The notes under the pieces are model-generated. The model searched no databases. It had not been told where the DNA came from and was given only the letters and a program-made list of their open reading frames with translations. A stretch of 64,000 nt of DNA from Owenia fusiformis (lineage: Eukaryota > Annelida > Polychaeta > Sabellida > Oweniidae), in assembly GCA_903813345.2 (NCBI GenBank), contig CAIIXF020000011.1:24420166-24484165 (forward strand). The letters run 5' to 3'. A program made the translations under genes and the position numbers. Positions within the stretch are counted from its first letter, which is position 1; each line of letters begins with the position of its first letter. This document shows, in pieces, positions 43,301 to 54,960 of the stretch.

Positions 43301-46300
43301 TTTGGTTGATTTTAAAAAAGTATCTTGTTAATGAAATAAAAGGTTTATCTTGATTTTTATCTATTTTTTTTTTTGGGGGGGGGGTTATTTTAATCTTTTG
43401 AATACTTTTTTAAAATCAAACAAAGATTCCTTTGTAGAACTTTAATCTTGTGAGGTCTAAAAACATGTTGTATATGCTATTTTGTTCGGAAGGTTCGGAA
43501 AGACATTTTATTTCATTCTCAAGAATTGGTAGAAAGGAGCAAAAACAATTGCACTAAAAAAGAAAACATTTTAACAAAAACAGTTTTATACAATATTTCT
43601 AAATAATTTTCGCATTAAATTGTTGTTAATCAGTGAACATTACATGAAATACCGTGTTTTTTACAGAATTTTTTCAATGATTGGTTTAAGAGAAAAACAT
43701 TTTTGAATTCAGTTCTCCATATCGATACCACTTCTTTGCGATAAAGTTGGACATGTGAAATGCTTCTGAGAGATGTGTACCTTCTTGCTCACAAACGAAA
43801 GCGTTTAAAATGGCGCAGTCAGATGTCTTCCACTGTTGTACAGAGAATCTACTGCGGGTGCACGCCCCCGACCCGGAGTTTGGTTCTCCTAAACTAGTAC
43901 TCCAATTTTCCCATGTAATTGCATCACCAGTTATCCACTCATCATTGTTATTATGCTTTCTCAACCCAATCCAGTAATCGTCAGTAGGGCTATAAACGAA
44001 TAAATATAACATAGTAGTCTTGAAATATTGAATGAAGTAAGAGAGGGAGCTTTTCTCCCTACCATGATATTCTGTCTTCACGATAACAGAACAATCATAT
44101 TTCATTGGTCGATAACTGTGATTGTTATCATCGCTGAACAGAATAATTTGCTCTAATTAAATTTTTTGTCTGCAAAAACCGGTAGAAAATAATAAGTATT
44201 GGTGAAAAATTGACGAGATATTGCTGGTGTACATGGCAATTCTTCTTTTTGTTATGACAAAAAGTACAAGTTCTTCAGATCTTTTACAATCACTTATTTC
44301 AATGATTTTGGCAACTGGACGTCCCCTTTTGATATGTTATTAGCTTCCTATCAATGTTTGTCGAATCATTGATTGTGGTCCAGAAGACACCAAGTAACAC
44401 TTGTCATATTTATATTATTCATTATTGCTGTCGTTCAAAACTCTTTTACGCAATTCGCAATTTTAGTCGGAAGATGAAACCTTGATGATTCATTGAATTG
44501 GAAGTTTGAATTTTATATTTTATGTACCGGGCCACTTACCTCACAGTTGTTTCAATGAACGCTGCAATGTCGGCAGAGTCAATTACGGCTAGTTGTCCAT
44601 TAGTATAAGCGTTACAAGCAGTTTCAGCACTCCCCCATTCTAACTGTGTCGCATCGTAGTGGTAACACATGTTATTGCTATGTTGAAAGCCCCCTGCTTC
44701 ACATTGGTATTGGCCTGAAAGGTTTTACGATGATTTAATCTAAAAAGTTCATATTATTTATTTATTTATTTATCCATTTTGAAACTATGCATTTAATGTA
44801 TTTAAGACATTGCATTTAGAGTACTCTCGTTCGACTAGACTAAAATCTTGACTTAATTCCTATAATGTGTTATTGATTAAGATATGACTAAAATAATTTT
44901 AACTACACTTGAGTGCCGTGCTAGTGAGAACTTTTGATTTAAACTATCGAATCTAATTCCTCCTTCATGTTCCCCCAATTTTAAAATGCCTCCTCACCCA
45001 ATAACCACTTTAGTTTTGTCACTGGGTCTAAATTTGGTGGTATAAACATATGCGAATATGGGGTCGGGAATGCCCGAAGCTCTAATAGAAGGGATGGCGA
45101 TTCTGTTGCCGCTTTCACATGAACAATTAAAATGTGTTCTTAAAAATCAACAATCTCGTTTCGTAAGATATTTGGAGCTATAGTCCATGGTTTGAAATTC
45201 CTAGGACGCTTAATTCTGGGCTTATCTGTGAAAAATGGCATTCCTAGACATATGTTCTGATGTATGCTCTCTTGATCTTCAGTTGGTTTGATCTTAGCCT
45301 GCTAACTGGCTGTAGAGGTAAATAATTTGCTCTTGCTTATTAAAATAGATCAACGTTTTGGGTTTAATAAAATGTGTATAAATTCGAATGATTTTTTTTC
45401 CCTTGTGATAAGAGACATAATTCGACCTAAAAGCCCGAAGTCTTTTCCACATATCTATCAAATCTTCCACATATCAATCAAATCAACATGGCCTCATCAA
45501 TATCAATATGGCCTTCTTAAACATTGGTTCAAATTTTCCTGATCTAATATTGTGCTACCGATTCTTTATATTCTAACATGATCATAACACGGTCTACTGA
45601 AACATATATGACACACATCATCTTCTTCAAACTCGCCAGCATAGTGTGAATTCAATAGACATGAATATAATGATTCCCGTTGACACCGTCGAGCTCGTTG
45701 TTTTCTTTGAAGCATTTCTGGTCAACATTGTAATATGGTTTTGAATCATGTTTTGATGCATTTATGAACCACATGTCGTTATGCTTTTGGTCAATATATA
45801 TGATATTTCAAAGATCACCAATTGCACAAAGATCACTTAGACGAGATACGCCAGTACCTGGAGAATTGGACTGCCTCTTTCCGGCTTTTTTAAGTTTTCT
45901 AAAGTTCACTTTCGTAAAACTTCGATGTTAAACATTCATGTTATCAAAATCGCATTATCACAAAATGAGTCTACTCAGCATACCTGCCAACCTAAAAAAT
46001 TGCGGTAGTTTTTTTTGAATTACGGTATTTTGCGGTAGATTTTTTTCAAATTGCGGCAGTTTTTGCTGTATTTTTCGGCAAAAATAGGGTGTATTATACG
46101 GCTGTTCTTATAGAAAAAATCGAATTGTAATTAAACTTCAAAAAATTCAAGGTCGTTTTTACAGGAAAAAATGGTATTTTTACGGTAGTTTGTCATTTTA
46201 CGGGAAAACGAAAATTTTACGGAAATACGATAGGTTGACAGGTATGACTACTGAACTATGCATTGTTTCATATGACTGACATATGAAACAGTACCACTTC

Positions 46301-46870
46301 CTGGTCTTATGTTTTTGTATCTAATTAAAACTACCGAGTAAATACCTTAAAGAACTAGTAAAACGTGAAAACTTGTAAAAATTAGCTTGTAAAATGCCAA
46401 TGATATTCTACAATTTGTATTAAACAGTGATAATCAGTAATCACGATGGTTTTGGTAATACATCGGTAGCTACTCTGATAGCTTTGTACTCTGACATATT
46501 TGAGATGCAATGAAGGCTTCACCAATTCTACAATTTAAGCTTTCCCAAAATCGGCCAAAATGTTATTTATGAAAATAACTCTATAGAAGTGAATGGATGA
46601 TAACAAATCTGTTTCATTATCTTCATAAATGATCTGCATAATTCTTAAAACGATAAAAATATAGCGAAGTGCGTAGCTACAATAAAACTTTAGGCGAAGC
46701 AAAGTCAAATAGACGAGACAAAAGATGAAGTTTTACTCCATTCTACTTCCTCGACTGTTCAGTTCCGAAAAATGTTCTCAAAGTAGTATCGTAATAAACT
46801 GTGTACAAATCATACCCAATATGCGTGTGATGAGACAAGACAGAGTAATGCTGATCAGAAATATCCCCAT
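34060..46870 (-). CDS. Gene C: secreted protein, 2 CTLD + 22 EGF + PAN, 1278 aa
   Basis: Seven coding exons: 46870-46816, 44714-44540, 43989-43781, 40071-39891, 39505-39288, 37343-34635, 34349-34060. They sum to 3837 nt, 1278 codons plus TAA, with the same phases as gene B. Differences from B: shorter signal peptide (first ATG lost), one extra codon in exon 3, EPN instead of QPD in CTLD1, and 22 instead of 10 EGF repeats. The protein should be a long Ca2+-rigidified rod with two lectin heads at the N terminus and a PAN domain at the C terminus, secreted. Introns are more diverged from B and D than those two are from each other. Confidence 0.87.
34635..37343 (-). CDS. Gene C exon 6: twenty-two tandem calcium-binding EGF repeats
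   Basis: 2709 nt = 22 x 123 + 3 in one uninterrupted exon. Many units are LANTDNCNADATCTNT. In the middle a two-unit pattern (LGNTDNCHVDAACTN then LANTDNCNADATCTN) recurs three times, so expansion went by blocks as well as single units. Acceptor at 37344, donor AACA|GTATGT at 34634. Confidence 0.9.
37989..38052 (+). repeat. Simple repeat of ggacggaccaac units
   Basis: GGACGGACGGACCAAC-like units repeated several times, in intron 5 of gene C. Confidence 0.85.
39288..39505 (-). CDS. Gene C exon 5: C-terminal half of CTLD2
   Basis: Reads TTGHWYGLIHGGRFIWNG, SEPSP, DSCVWVD, DWNTKQC and GYLCQSSP. Core Cys present; the EPN position is EPS. Same length as in B and D. Donor CCCG|GTAAGA. Confidence 0.85.
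39891..40071 (-). CDS. Gene C exon 4: N-terminal half of CTLD2
   Basis: Reads GTGGSCATDWRTYGSNCYLL and SKSWADAQTYCESQGSHLAV. Acceptor CCGTAG|GA and donor GA|GTAAAT as in the paralogues. Confidence 0.85.
40072..43004. other. Intron 3 of gene C (part), no other gene seen
   Basis: About 2.9 kb AT-rich. Fragments near 41940-42060 and 42180-42245 resemble segments near 28500-28620 and 14690-14760, so dispersed repeats are present, but I cannot set boundaries. Confidence 0.4.
43005..43729. mobile_element. Terminal-inverted-repeat element, uninterrupted copy, 725 bp
   Basis: Ends GTTATCGATATGGAGAACT and AGTTCTCCATATCGATACC. Its sequence runs continuously through GTTAATGAAATAAAAGGTTT, where the gene B copy is broken by the 7.3-kb nested insertion. 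It lies about 50 bp inside intron 3, next to the exon 3 donor. Confidence 0.75.
43781..43989 (-). CDS. Gene C exon 3: C-terminal half of CTLD1, EPN motif
   Basis: Reads SPTDDYWIGLRKHNNNDEWI, SLGEPNSGSGACTRS, WKTSDC and AFVCEQE. EPN is the mannose-type motif of Ca2+-dependent CTLDs; B and D have QPD. One codon longer than B and D. Donor GAAG|GTACAC. Confidence 0.85.
44540..44714 (-). CDS. Gene C exon 2: N-terminal half of CTLD1
   Basis: Reads GQYQCEAGGFQHSNNMCYHY and WGSAETACNAYTNGQLAVID. Same length and phases as in A and B; donor TGTGAG|GTAAGT. Confidence 0.85.
44715..45978. other. Intron 1 of gene C (part), nothing else seen
   Basis: AT-rich, with a short TTTA repeat near 44757. No supported coding sequence. 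Confidence 0.4.
45979..46245. mobile_element. Small foldback element with CATACCTGCCAACC ends
   Basis: CATACCTGCCAACCT at the left and AGGTTGACAGGTATG at the right are inverse copies with one mismatch. The interior is rich in TTGCGGTAG and TACGG words. CTACTCAG (left) and CTACTGAA (right) flank it, perhaps an eroded 8-bp duplication as in hAT elements. Confidence 0.65.
46816..46870 (-). CDS. Gene C exon 1: signal peptide
   Basis: ATG at 46870 starts MGIFLISITLSCLITRIL before donor TTGG|GTATGA at 46815. It aligns with codons 7-24 of gene B exon 1; the upstream ATG of gene B is ATA here, so the start has moved to the inner ATG. The hydrophobic core is intact. Confidence 0.75.
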
Positions 46871-47050
46871 CGCTGCCAATCGTCCTATCTCGATGTTCCT
46901 ATTTCATAGTCTGTACGCCCAGCTTGCAGATTGTAATTAAGTGGTCCGATATGTTACCTTGATCAACAAAATTTAGTTTCACTTAAGCTTTTCATTGATA
47001 GTCAATGATCAATGCTGCTTTAACATTACAGGTTGTCCCATTTTACTTCA
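46871..47050 (-). promoter_or_regulatory. Conserved 5' flank of gene C, shared with gene B
   Basis: Shares GATGTTCCTATTTCATA, GTCAATGATCAAT and a CAGGTTGTCCCATTTT transposon end (about 47031) with the gene B flank, at similar distances from exon 1. Confidence 0.45.
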
Positions 47051-47449
47051 TTAATATTATTTTACCCCACTGTCAAAAATATCAGCATCATTTGTTAAAA
47101 TGTATTTTTCGAATTAGTATTGAATACCTTTAGTATACCCTTTAGTATGTAAAGTTAAGGACCACTGAAGGTATCGCAACAGGTTTTAGACAGTCAGTGC
47201 AAATGTTGGATCGAGGCTATTTCCTGAAAATTTAAAAAGGTGCATTTGTTAGGCCTATGCATTGTTTAAAAGAAAAGTACTCATAGAGAATATTTGGGAC
47301 TTCGAGACAGGGAATGTGCAAACATTCACCAACATTTTTTTCAAAAACATTTTCCTGACTTTTATTCCCTTCCACTCGTGTTTTTCAATGTTTTTATGCA
47401 TCAATATGTTGCATTTGTAGACACAGTTAGCCTCGTAAAAGGAAAATAT

Positions 47450-48007
47450 GTTTCAAGCAGGGGATTTTAAAGATATCAATTCTGGGTGACTAAAATTAAG
47501 CTGAAAATAATGGATCGCGTCAGTTTTCCTTATGGAAAAATAACATGGGAAATATTGTTTTCAACTTCAACCAACTTGAAACATATTTCTTCAATTGAAA
47601 TAACACAGGAGGTGAAAATGATTTCCAAAATTAACTTTGAAGCTCTTTAACTTTGATGTTCGCAAAGTTAACTAAATACCTAGCATGACAAAAGTTAACT
47701 TTTGGTTAATTTTTTTATTGAATATACATCCTGAATTCTGATTTGCCCGAAATCCACATACCTTTTTCCATTGGTTAAAATTTGAATGACGATTTTTAAA
47801 AATTCATTTAAATTTGTCATACATTTTCGACCTATTATACACCTATTGCTATGGAGAAAATAGAAAAGGCAACTGAAGTCAAATTACATCTGCGCCTTCA
47901 TTTTCAGTTTTTTCGTTGAAGGTCATGAAAATAAAAATACAAACACAAAGGGGCTTTAACACGCAAGCCTATGGAAAAAGGCTGTCAAACGTATGGAAGG
48001 GAGTGTA
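47450..48007. mobile_element. Eroded relic of the CACTCCCCTCC foldback family
   Basis: Contains AAATAACACAGGAGGTGAAA, a GACGATTTTTAAAAATTCAT block and the end CGTATGGAAGGGAGTG, as in 16381-17239. The left end could not be found. Confidence 0.65.
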
Positions 48008-48872
48008 ACTCTCCGAATGGAGAATGGTTCTATTTCATCATCCAAACAGAATATAAATATACCCACCTCTTCTGAAATTGTTGGATACCCAGTATTTGAT
48101 GGAATAAGTAATCGAAGGCGAGTCATCTTGGCATTTCCTTCCAAAGCGACATTTTTTGATGGTAATTATCAACCGATATCCCTTAATGTGCTATATATAT
48201 GATGTGTAAACTAATATTTCAAATACTTGACACCGCATCAACATTGCGATAGGTTTATGGAATTGATTATGAAAGTTCTTAGCTTCAATATTCTATAATA
48301 ATTTCCGAAAAACGAAGTGTCATACCGTTTCAAAGTACTGACTTTCGTTCGGATTGAAACAGGGCCCTTTGCCTCTTAATTGGGGTCACACAAGGTTGCC
48401 TTCTAAAAACAACTTTTTGTATAATATGTTTTTTAAACTTTTTACCACATAACTGCATTTCAAGTATGACATCAATTGATTTTGATAAAAATTAAGTGCG
48501 TTTGATCATCAAGAGAATAAAGAATTTTGAAAGTATCAAAAGGATGGTTCCCACAGGATGCAAATATCTGCAAAAGTAAAAAATCTGCATGGCGCAATGT
48601 TTTGGTGCCAAAACAAGTAATAAAAACACTGTCTAATGCATGAAAAAAGGTAAGGCGACGTGTATAGAAGGTCCAGGGGGACATAAATGTTAGCCAAATA
48701 AATATCTATGATGGCTCAGAAATCTGATGATATCCCAATGTTAAGTCAATAGTGCATGTCCCCATGTTAATTCAATACATCCTTGCTTAAATCCTCATTT
48801 TCTAAGTGAAAACCCCCGTTACTGTAAAATGCAACAGAACCCAATGCATATACGCAGGGACATTGTGTAGTA
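48008..48872. other. Intergenic between C and D, no gene seen
   Basis: Only short frames, no family signature. Confidence 0.4.
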
Positions 48873-49445
48873 CACGGGTGGTCAAAAAATGGAAACCCTG
48901 TCGCCATTTTCCTCATATCTTTGTCATTTTAGGAAATTACTCCCTGATATTTAGCACATTTGTACATCATTCAATTTCCTACCGGCCTACTATATTTCAT
49001 GACCATCAAATTGATAGTCACAATGTTACAGCACTTTAAAGAACATGCTCCATTGGCCAATATTGCACTTTCGGCAAACCTGCACCTATCATCCAGAATG
49101 TCCCTACCTAACTTCAACCTGTGGTGATACACCAAAAATGAGTGTATGCGAATAACCCCAGGACAACAGCAGACGTCAAAAAGCAGATCATCCATGTCAG
49201 TCAGGCCATACCTGCTGAAAAATGTAGTCAGATCATTGACAACCTGTTCAGATTTGCCAATAGCGCGATGGTGGCCACACTGGGGCATCTTGTTCAAAGT
49301 GCTGTACCATTGTGACTGTCAATCTGATGGTCATGAAATATGGTTAGCTTGTAGAAAATTGAATGTTGTACATGTGTGTTAAATTTCAGGGAATAATTAC
49401 GAAGATATGAGGAAAATGCAGGGTTTCCATTTTTTGACCACCCTG
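48873..49445. mobile_element. TA-flanked foldback element, 573 bp
   Basis: CACGGGTGGTCAAAAAATGG at the left, CCATTTTTTGACCACCCTG at the right, TA outside both. The arms are similar for well over 150 bp each (AGCACTTTAAAGAACATG against its inverse near 49290), so the whole element is close to a large palindrome. Confidence 0.85.
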
Positions 49446-50229
49446 TAGTTGGTCTTTGTGGCGGACACCCGGACAAAACAAACTACTTATCTAATGCTCT
49501 TAGAAATATTAGATCGGGGACTATAACATAAATGTACATCCTCAATCTGACAACCACTAACCCCTCTATCACACAAAACTAGTTCTCAACCGTTTTTTGC
49601 GGTCTTATAAAATAGGCGTTAACCGGGCTAAAGCTAGCTTTGGTCGGGAAATGTGTCTAAAATAATTAGCTACTTCGTTCATGAACAGTCATCTCCCATT
49701 CGCAGTTCGTGCACACATGTACCGTACAGTAAGGCCCGAATCACACCAAACTAGTTCTCAACCGTTCTTTCCAGTCCTACGAAAAATCCGAAAAACGGGA
49801 TAGGTCGTGAACTCGTCCCTAGTAGGGTCGAAGTACGGGAATTCCGTCCGCACACAGTTTAAAACCAGTTTTGAAGAACGCAGTGGCAACTTGTTTGGTG
49901 TGATAGCTATATTTTTGCTAACTCGTTCATAAGCAGTCTTAAATACGTTCTTAATCAGTTTAAACCCGTTTGCACAACTAGTTTGGTGTGATAGTAGGGT
50001 AATTGATATCCAATTGCCCAACGTCTTTAACGCGTCCCTAGTAGGAGCAAAGTACGGCAATTACGTTCTTAGTCTAGCAGGTCATCTCGTTTGAAGTACG
50101 TTGCCACACGACCTAAATATAGAACAGTATTTCTAATTACCTTCCCGTCCGAGCACGTCCACGAGGTTCGTGAATAGACAGTAGGAAGTTGCAGTTACGT
50201 TCATTCCGTTCTCACACAGTTTTAAATCG
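49446..50229. repeat. Dispersed repeat with CTAGTTCTCAACCGTT words
   Basis: ACTAGTTCTCAACCGTT occurs near 49580 and 49750, inverse GTTTGGTGTGATAG words near 49896 and 49981, and GCGTCC/GTAGGAC-type words shared with 13330-13440 and 59060-59150. Boundaries are unclear; no gene. Confidence 0.45.
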
Positions 50230-50480
50230 TACGTTTTGAAGAACGCCATGGTAATTACCCAGATGCGAGTAGGTACCAGTTTCACCACTAGGTGGCTAAT
50301 TCGGGTTAATTAACAGTTTAGTTCAGTTCATACAAACCATACAATAATACAAACGAGATTTTGAGATTTTGCAACATGGGGTCTATGGCGAATCTCCCCC
50401 ACCTAGATGTCACATTTTCAAAGAAGAATAAAAAGTTGGTAAATTTTTTTTTTCAAACCACATTTCTAGATGCAATTTTA
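50230..50480. mobile_element. Partial copy of the CCCAGATGCGAGTAG element family
   Basis: CCCAGATGCGAGTAGG, then CCAGTTTCACCACTAGGTGG and GGGGTCTATGGCGAATCTCC match parts of the complete element at 58614-59046, inverted. Confidence 0.7.
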
Positions 50481-50843
50481 CATGTAGACTTTAAATATGA
50501 TATTCCTTTAACTTAATTTTGAATAGATAATTAAGTTAATCAAGATTATTCTTACTTGCAACTAATACAGGGTGTTCATAAAAAGCAACCCAAAGAAATC
50601 GCTATATCTTGAAAAATACCAATTCAAATATATTCATTTTTTCAGGAAAGAAAGAAGGGACTGTGTATGTATAGCTCCTGTAGTTGTTTAGTTGTAAAGC
50701 ATGATGCCTTGGACACCTGTTCAAAAGACATTTGTACGAGAAAAATACGGGAAACACAGTCAGGGCTGACTGCCACCGCAAAAAAACAACTTCCTAACCA
50801 TAGTGTTTTGGCTCTTCACATTTGGCACAAATCATCTTCATTC

Positions 50844-51023
50844 AATGTATGGTAAATCTGTAAAATGAAATCAAAACCACTCGAGGGACTTTACAGTTTT
50901 GGTCGAAATGCTTTCAAAACGCAGCGAAACGCCCTGGTTCAGGCAGACTAAGAAGGCATTTTAACCATAACTGTAAAGTCCCTTGAGTGGTTTTGATTTC
51001 ACTCTACAGATTTACCATACATA
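50844..51023. repeat. Inverted repeat of about 180 bp
   Basis: GTATGGTAAATCTGTA...CTTTACAGTT and its inverse AACTGTAAAG...TACAGATTTACCATAC, with a 60-70 bp loop. Probably a foldback element. Confidence 0.75.
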
Positions 51024-51514
51024 CCGCAGCCCGAAGGGCGAGGTGAATACATCCCAAAGAAATATAAACGGGTATTAAACGATCACAGAATTCAATGTTT
51101 GTTTTAATATTCCTTCATTAAAGTAGCACACAATATTAAAGTGAGAAGAACACAATATTGTTATAATATGACGTTTAGTTTTAACGTATTTTCACACGTT
51201 TGCCAATGTTCTGTTTTAAATCACGATCTCTGTCACACCATAATGTATATAAAATAGATTCGGATCTTCCATGTTAAAGTCCATTGTCTTCGTGCTTTGA
51301 TAAGTTGACACTTTGAATACATTTGTAAAATCTTTATCCCGCATTTGTTATACAGTATTGAACCTTTTCTTGGGAGGACTTCCTGATACAACTTAACCAT
51401 CTGTCATATCGGATGAAAATACTTTTTACTAAATTTCCGGGAATTAAGTGATGTGACATCACATTTTAATTGAATATATTATATATTGAATATATTATAT
51501 ATTTTCGGTGAATA

Positions 51515-51989
51515 CACTTTCACAAGATGATACAATGTTTTATTATATCACTGTCATAACATCTTCTATAATTAAATAAGTCATATGTTAACATTGAAAT
51601 ACATTTTATACTTCTTCTAACAATATAACTACAATAAATACAATAAATATCAACTTCCAAATTGTATAGTCAATAAATATCAACTCCAAGGTTGTAGTAT
51701 TTTAATTTAAGGTTTCATGTTAACATTATAATTAATTGTAACATTGCAATGGGTCAATGAAAATGGAACCATTGTGTTCATGAATACTCATAGTATTGGC
51801 CATGTAGGAAACACGGGTGGGGATGTTTTTCAAATGTCCATTTATGACCGTTGAATATCATTTGATATTCACCGAAAGTCACGTGACTTCCGTTGAATAT
51901 CGCTAGTTATTTTTAGTCACGTGTAGGACTTGGACCAATAAGAGAATGAGGAATATGACAGTGATATAATAAATAGTGGTATTCACTAA
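51515..51989. repeat. Inverted repeat of about 475 bp, eroded
   Basis: GTGAATACACTTTCAC with TATATCACTGTCAT at the left, and ATGACAGTGATATAATAAAT with GTGGTATTCAC at the right. Several GTGAATA and CACGTGA words lie between and outside. Likely an old foldback element. Confidence 0.55.
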
Positions 51990-52167
51990 AAATGACGTCA
52001 CTGCCAGTGAATACACTTTTCACACGTTTTCTAAGCAGGGAGACGTGGAATACCTTAAAATATTTTTAGTCACATGATATCTAATTGACCAATGAGAGAA
52101 CGAGTTTCACATGAAAATAATAATACTTTCTACAGCCCTTAGAAAGACTGTCTTCAATGTATTTGTG

Positions 52168-52553
52168 TACATGTTATGAAGAATTAAGAATTTATAGACT
52201 AGATATAAATCCACCAACCGGAAATTACAGAAGAGAAAAACTATGGTTTCATCCCTCATACTGTGAACTTGAAAAATCGGTCCCTATCATGTAATAATGA
52301 CGTTGAAAATATTGAAATCAGGTACAACAATCAAGTGAATTCAGAGCCAAAGACTCATCAACCCACTGTTTTACCCAAAGATCAAGTTCCAGAGCCATTA
52401 ACATCCCTTGACAGTGACGATGAGCAATCGACAGATGGACCATCCGTAAATCTCGATGATTTTGTAAGCTCAGCTGAAAGAGCCTACAGATTCCTTAAAA
52501 CAAATGATTCAAATTCAAGCATACTAATATTGATTTACATTTTTTTGAAATAG
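52168..52553 (+). pseudogene. Coding-like fragment of unknown origin, frame changed once
   Basis: Two overlapping plus-strand frames look like real protein. The first (about 52168-52284) includes LRIYRLDINPPTGNYRREKL and WFHPSYCELEK. The second (52263-52553) includes PKDQVPEPLTSLDSDDEQS and NLDDFVSSAERAYRF. Composition is polar and acidic and unlike the AT-rich chance frames elsewhere. I do not recognise the family. It could be a transposon protein with a frameshift, or exons of an unrelated gene between C and D. Confidence 0.35.
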
Positions 52554-54670
52554 TGGTAGGTGCAATATTTCCAATTACCAATATAGCATTGTTACTGTTT
52601 TTGGACACTGTGGTTTATTTCACCGCTCCATATGTACCCAACAAGTGAGATACAGAAAGGAAACTAAATATTTTTGGTTCATGGGCTTTCTGTTGCATAA
52701 GAAGTTGTTAAAGTAAGACTTCATTTATTTTTACTTTTAATTCTTATGTTAATAAAAAATGGTCTGGGTCAACACAGGCTTCGATAAAAAATATTGCAGT
52801 AGCACATCAGTGGAGAAGGTCATGGGTAAAATATTTCTTATAATTTAAACATTCTGTGTTATAATACGACAGTCTATTTAGAATTGCTTTATTACAAACT
52901 GACATGTATGCTTATCTTATTAATGATACTTTTGAATAATCTTGTCAGAATTCTGGGCGATCTAGAAACCACCACTTTACTTTCTTGTCCATCATATACT
53001 CTTAAAGATATACACTATGACATTTTAAAGTGAAATCCCTATTCGATCTAGTAAACATTTACTTTCTTGTCCATCATTTACTCTTAAAGATATATACTAT
53101 AATAACATTTTAAGGTGAAATGCCTATTATATCTAGTCAACATAAAAGGTAGATTTTTCCTGATATCATATACGAGTTTATCACCAGGCATCAAATGCGC
53201 ATCATATCCTAAAGTTCACTTTTGTTGTATTATTGTTTCTACTCAAGTTTATATGTAACCATAGATATTTCATCCTATCATATCTGGTGAAAGCGTTTAA
53301 GAAATATATATAAAATATAAAAAATGCACAAATTCAAAATAATTCAATTATAACCTAGTCAGTCTGATAATTGAATCCAATAATAATGCCCACTGATCCA
53401 AACGATACATCAAAGTTAACTTGCTTTTTTTGAAACGGATATTTCATACCATAACCCCCAAAATTTATAAAACGTATTGGATATGTATTTTACTTCACAC
53501 AGACATTATTGGATACGTGAAATAATATATTACTTGAATTTTGTTATTCTCCGTTATAGAGTAAACCTTTTGCAAATTATACATACCTCACAGCTGTGAG
53601 CGAGATGATAAAACGGGTCAAGTGAACTCGTTTGAGTTATCTATTCGCCGTTAAAAATCGCATAATGTGTGTTTATAGACCAGCTCTGGTTTGATAAATC
53701 AATGAAGTATGATATTCACGGATGAGTAAATTTAGATCATTTAAACAAAAGTGCAAATTTCTTCCATTGAAAAGTACAGAGGCGGGTACTTACGATACAT
53801 TACATGTATATGACTGCATCCACATATTTCGACTAACCACAGTGTGTAATATTGGATGAATTTACCCTGCCCATTTCTTGTGTTATCACTTTTGACATAG
53901 TTCAAAATAATTTGCAGCTTTCAAACAATAACGTTGACTTATATCCAAGGAAACATGTTTATTGTTTGTTTGACACTCATAAATGTGATAAATAATATCT
54001 CATTTGAAATTAAACCATGATTGAATGATTAACGAATATATGTTAATTTTTCATTTCTTTAAAAATTTTGCACAGGTTACGAAAAACCCATACCAATGTA
54101 TAAGAATCATTCATCTTTAAACTTGGGTATTGATTTTTCGAAATCGTTCAATTTGCCGCGAAAACGGGCGAGTGCTTACTTTACATCTCCAATATTATAC
54201 ATGGTATATGGACATTTTGATGTTTTGGTGGATTACCATGGTTGAGAGTGGCCTTCACAGTCAGGTAGCAATATAATCTAAATCGAGTAAATTGGTTTTA
54301 TTTCGCTTTATAAGAAATTATTCTTAAAAACGGAAAGAATAGCAACATTAAGCATGTTCTATGGATCCGGATGTATTTTATTTAACGTTGATATCATTCA
54401 CATTATGCACATTATACAGTTAACCACTAGCTCGAAATATCATGCAAACTTTTCAACTTTTCAATGAAGGCAAACTGCATACCAGTTATTTGTAATCTTT
54501 AAGACTAATTGTAAGCAAATATGATATTTAAAATATTAAATGTAAGTTGCTCTGGGAAACACCTTTGTTACAATTGTAACAATAAAAATGAAACATAGAG
54601 AACATCGGCGGATATACAAGTACAACTCCAAAAAATCAAAGGAGGTTATGTGTTCACTTATTTTGAATTC
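52554..54670. other. Intergenic between C and D, 3' flank of gene D
   Basis: AT-rich, no gene. A short duplication (CTTTCTTGTCCATCAT near 52980 and 53062) is present. A minus-strand AATAAA at about 54302-54297 could end the gene D transcript. Confidence 0.4.
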
Positions 54671-54960
54671 TTAAGTCCATATACGCCACTGGACTTCATA
54701 ATAATTCCAATTGGGATCTGCTTCAACATCAGTCGAGGGTACATTCTCCTTGGTCTTGGACAGAAGCTGACAATTGTTTGAAGAATTGTTCGTGCTATCG
54801 TGTCGTTTAAAGTTGAAAGCAACGCAATACATGTTTGAACAACACAAGCGGGTGCAGTCAAGTCGAGACCTTTTCATAGCTGTTTCCAAAATATGGGATT
54901 TAAGTTTTACTCCAGCAGTTTTAAGACAGTCGTTCACTTCTCTATATCTTGCGTCGATCA
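54671..54960 (-). CDS. Gene D exon 7: PAN/apple domain and stop
   Basis: MIDARYREVNDCLKTAGVKL, RLDCTRLCCSNMYCVAFNF. Compared with B and C (RWCSSN) it has RLCCSN, one extra Cys, which could leave an unpaired Cys or change pairing. Stop at 54673-54671. Confidence 0.8.
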
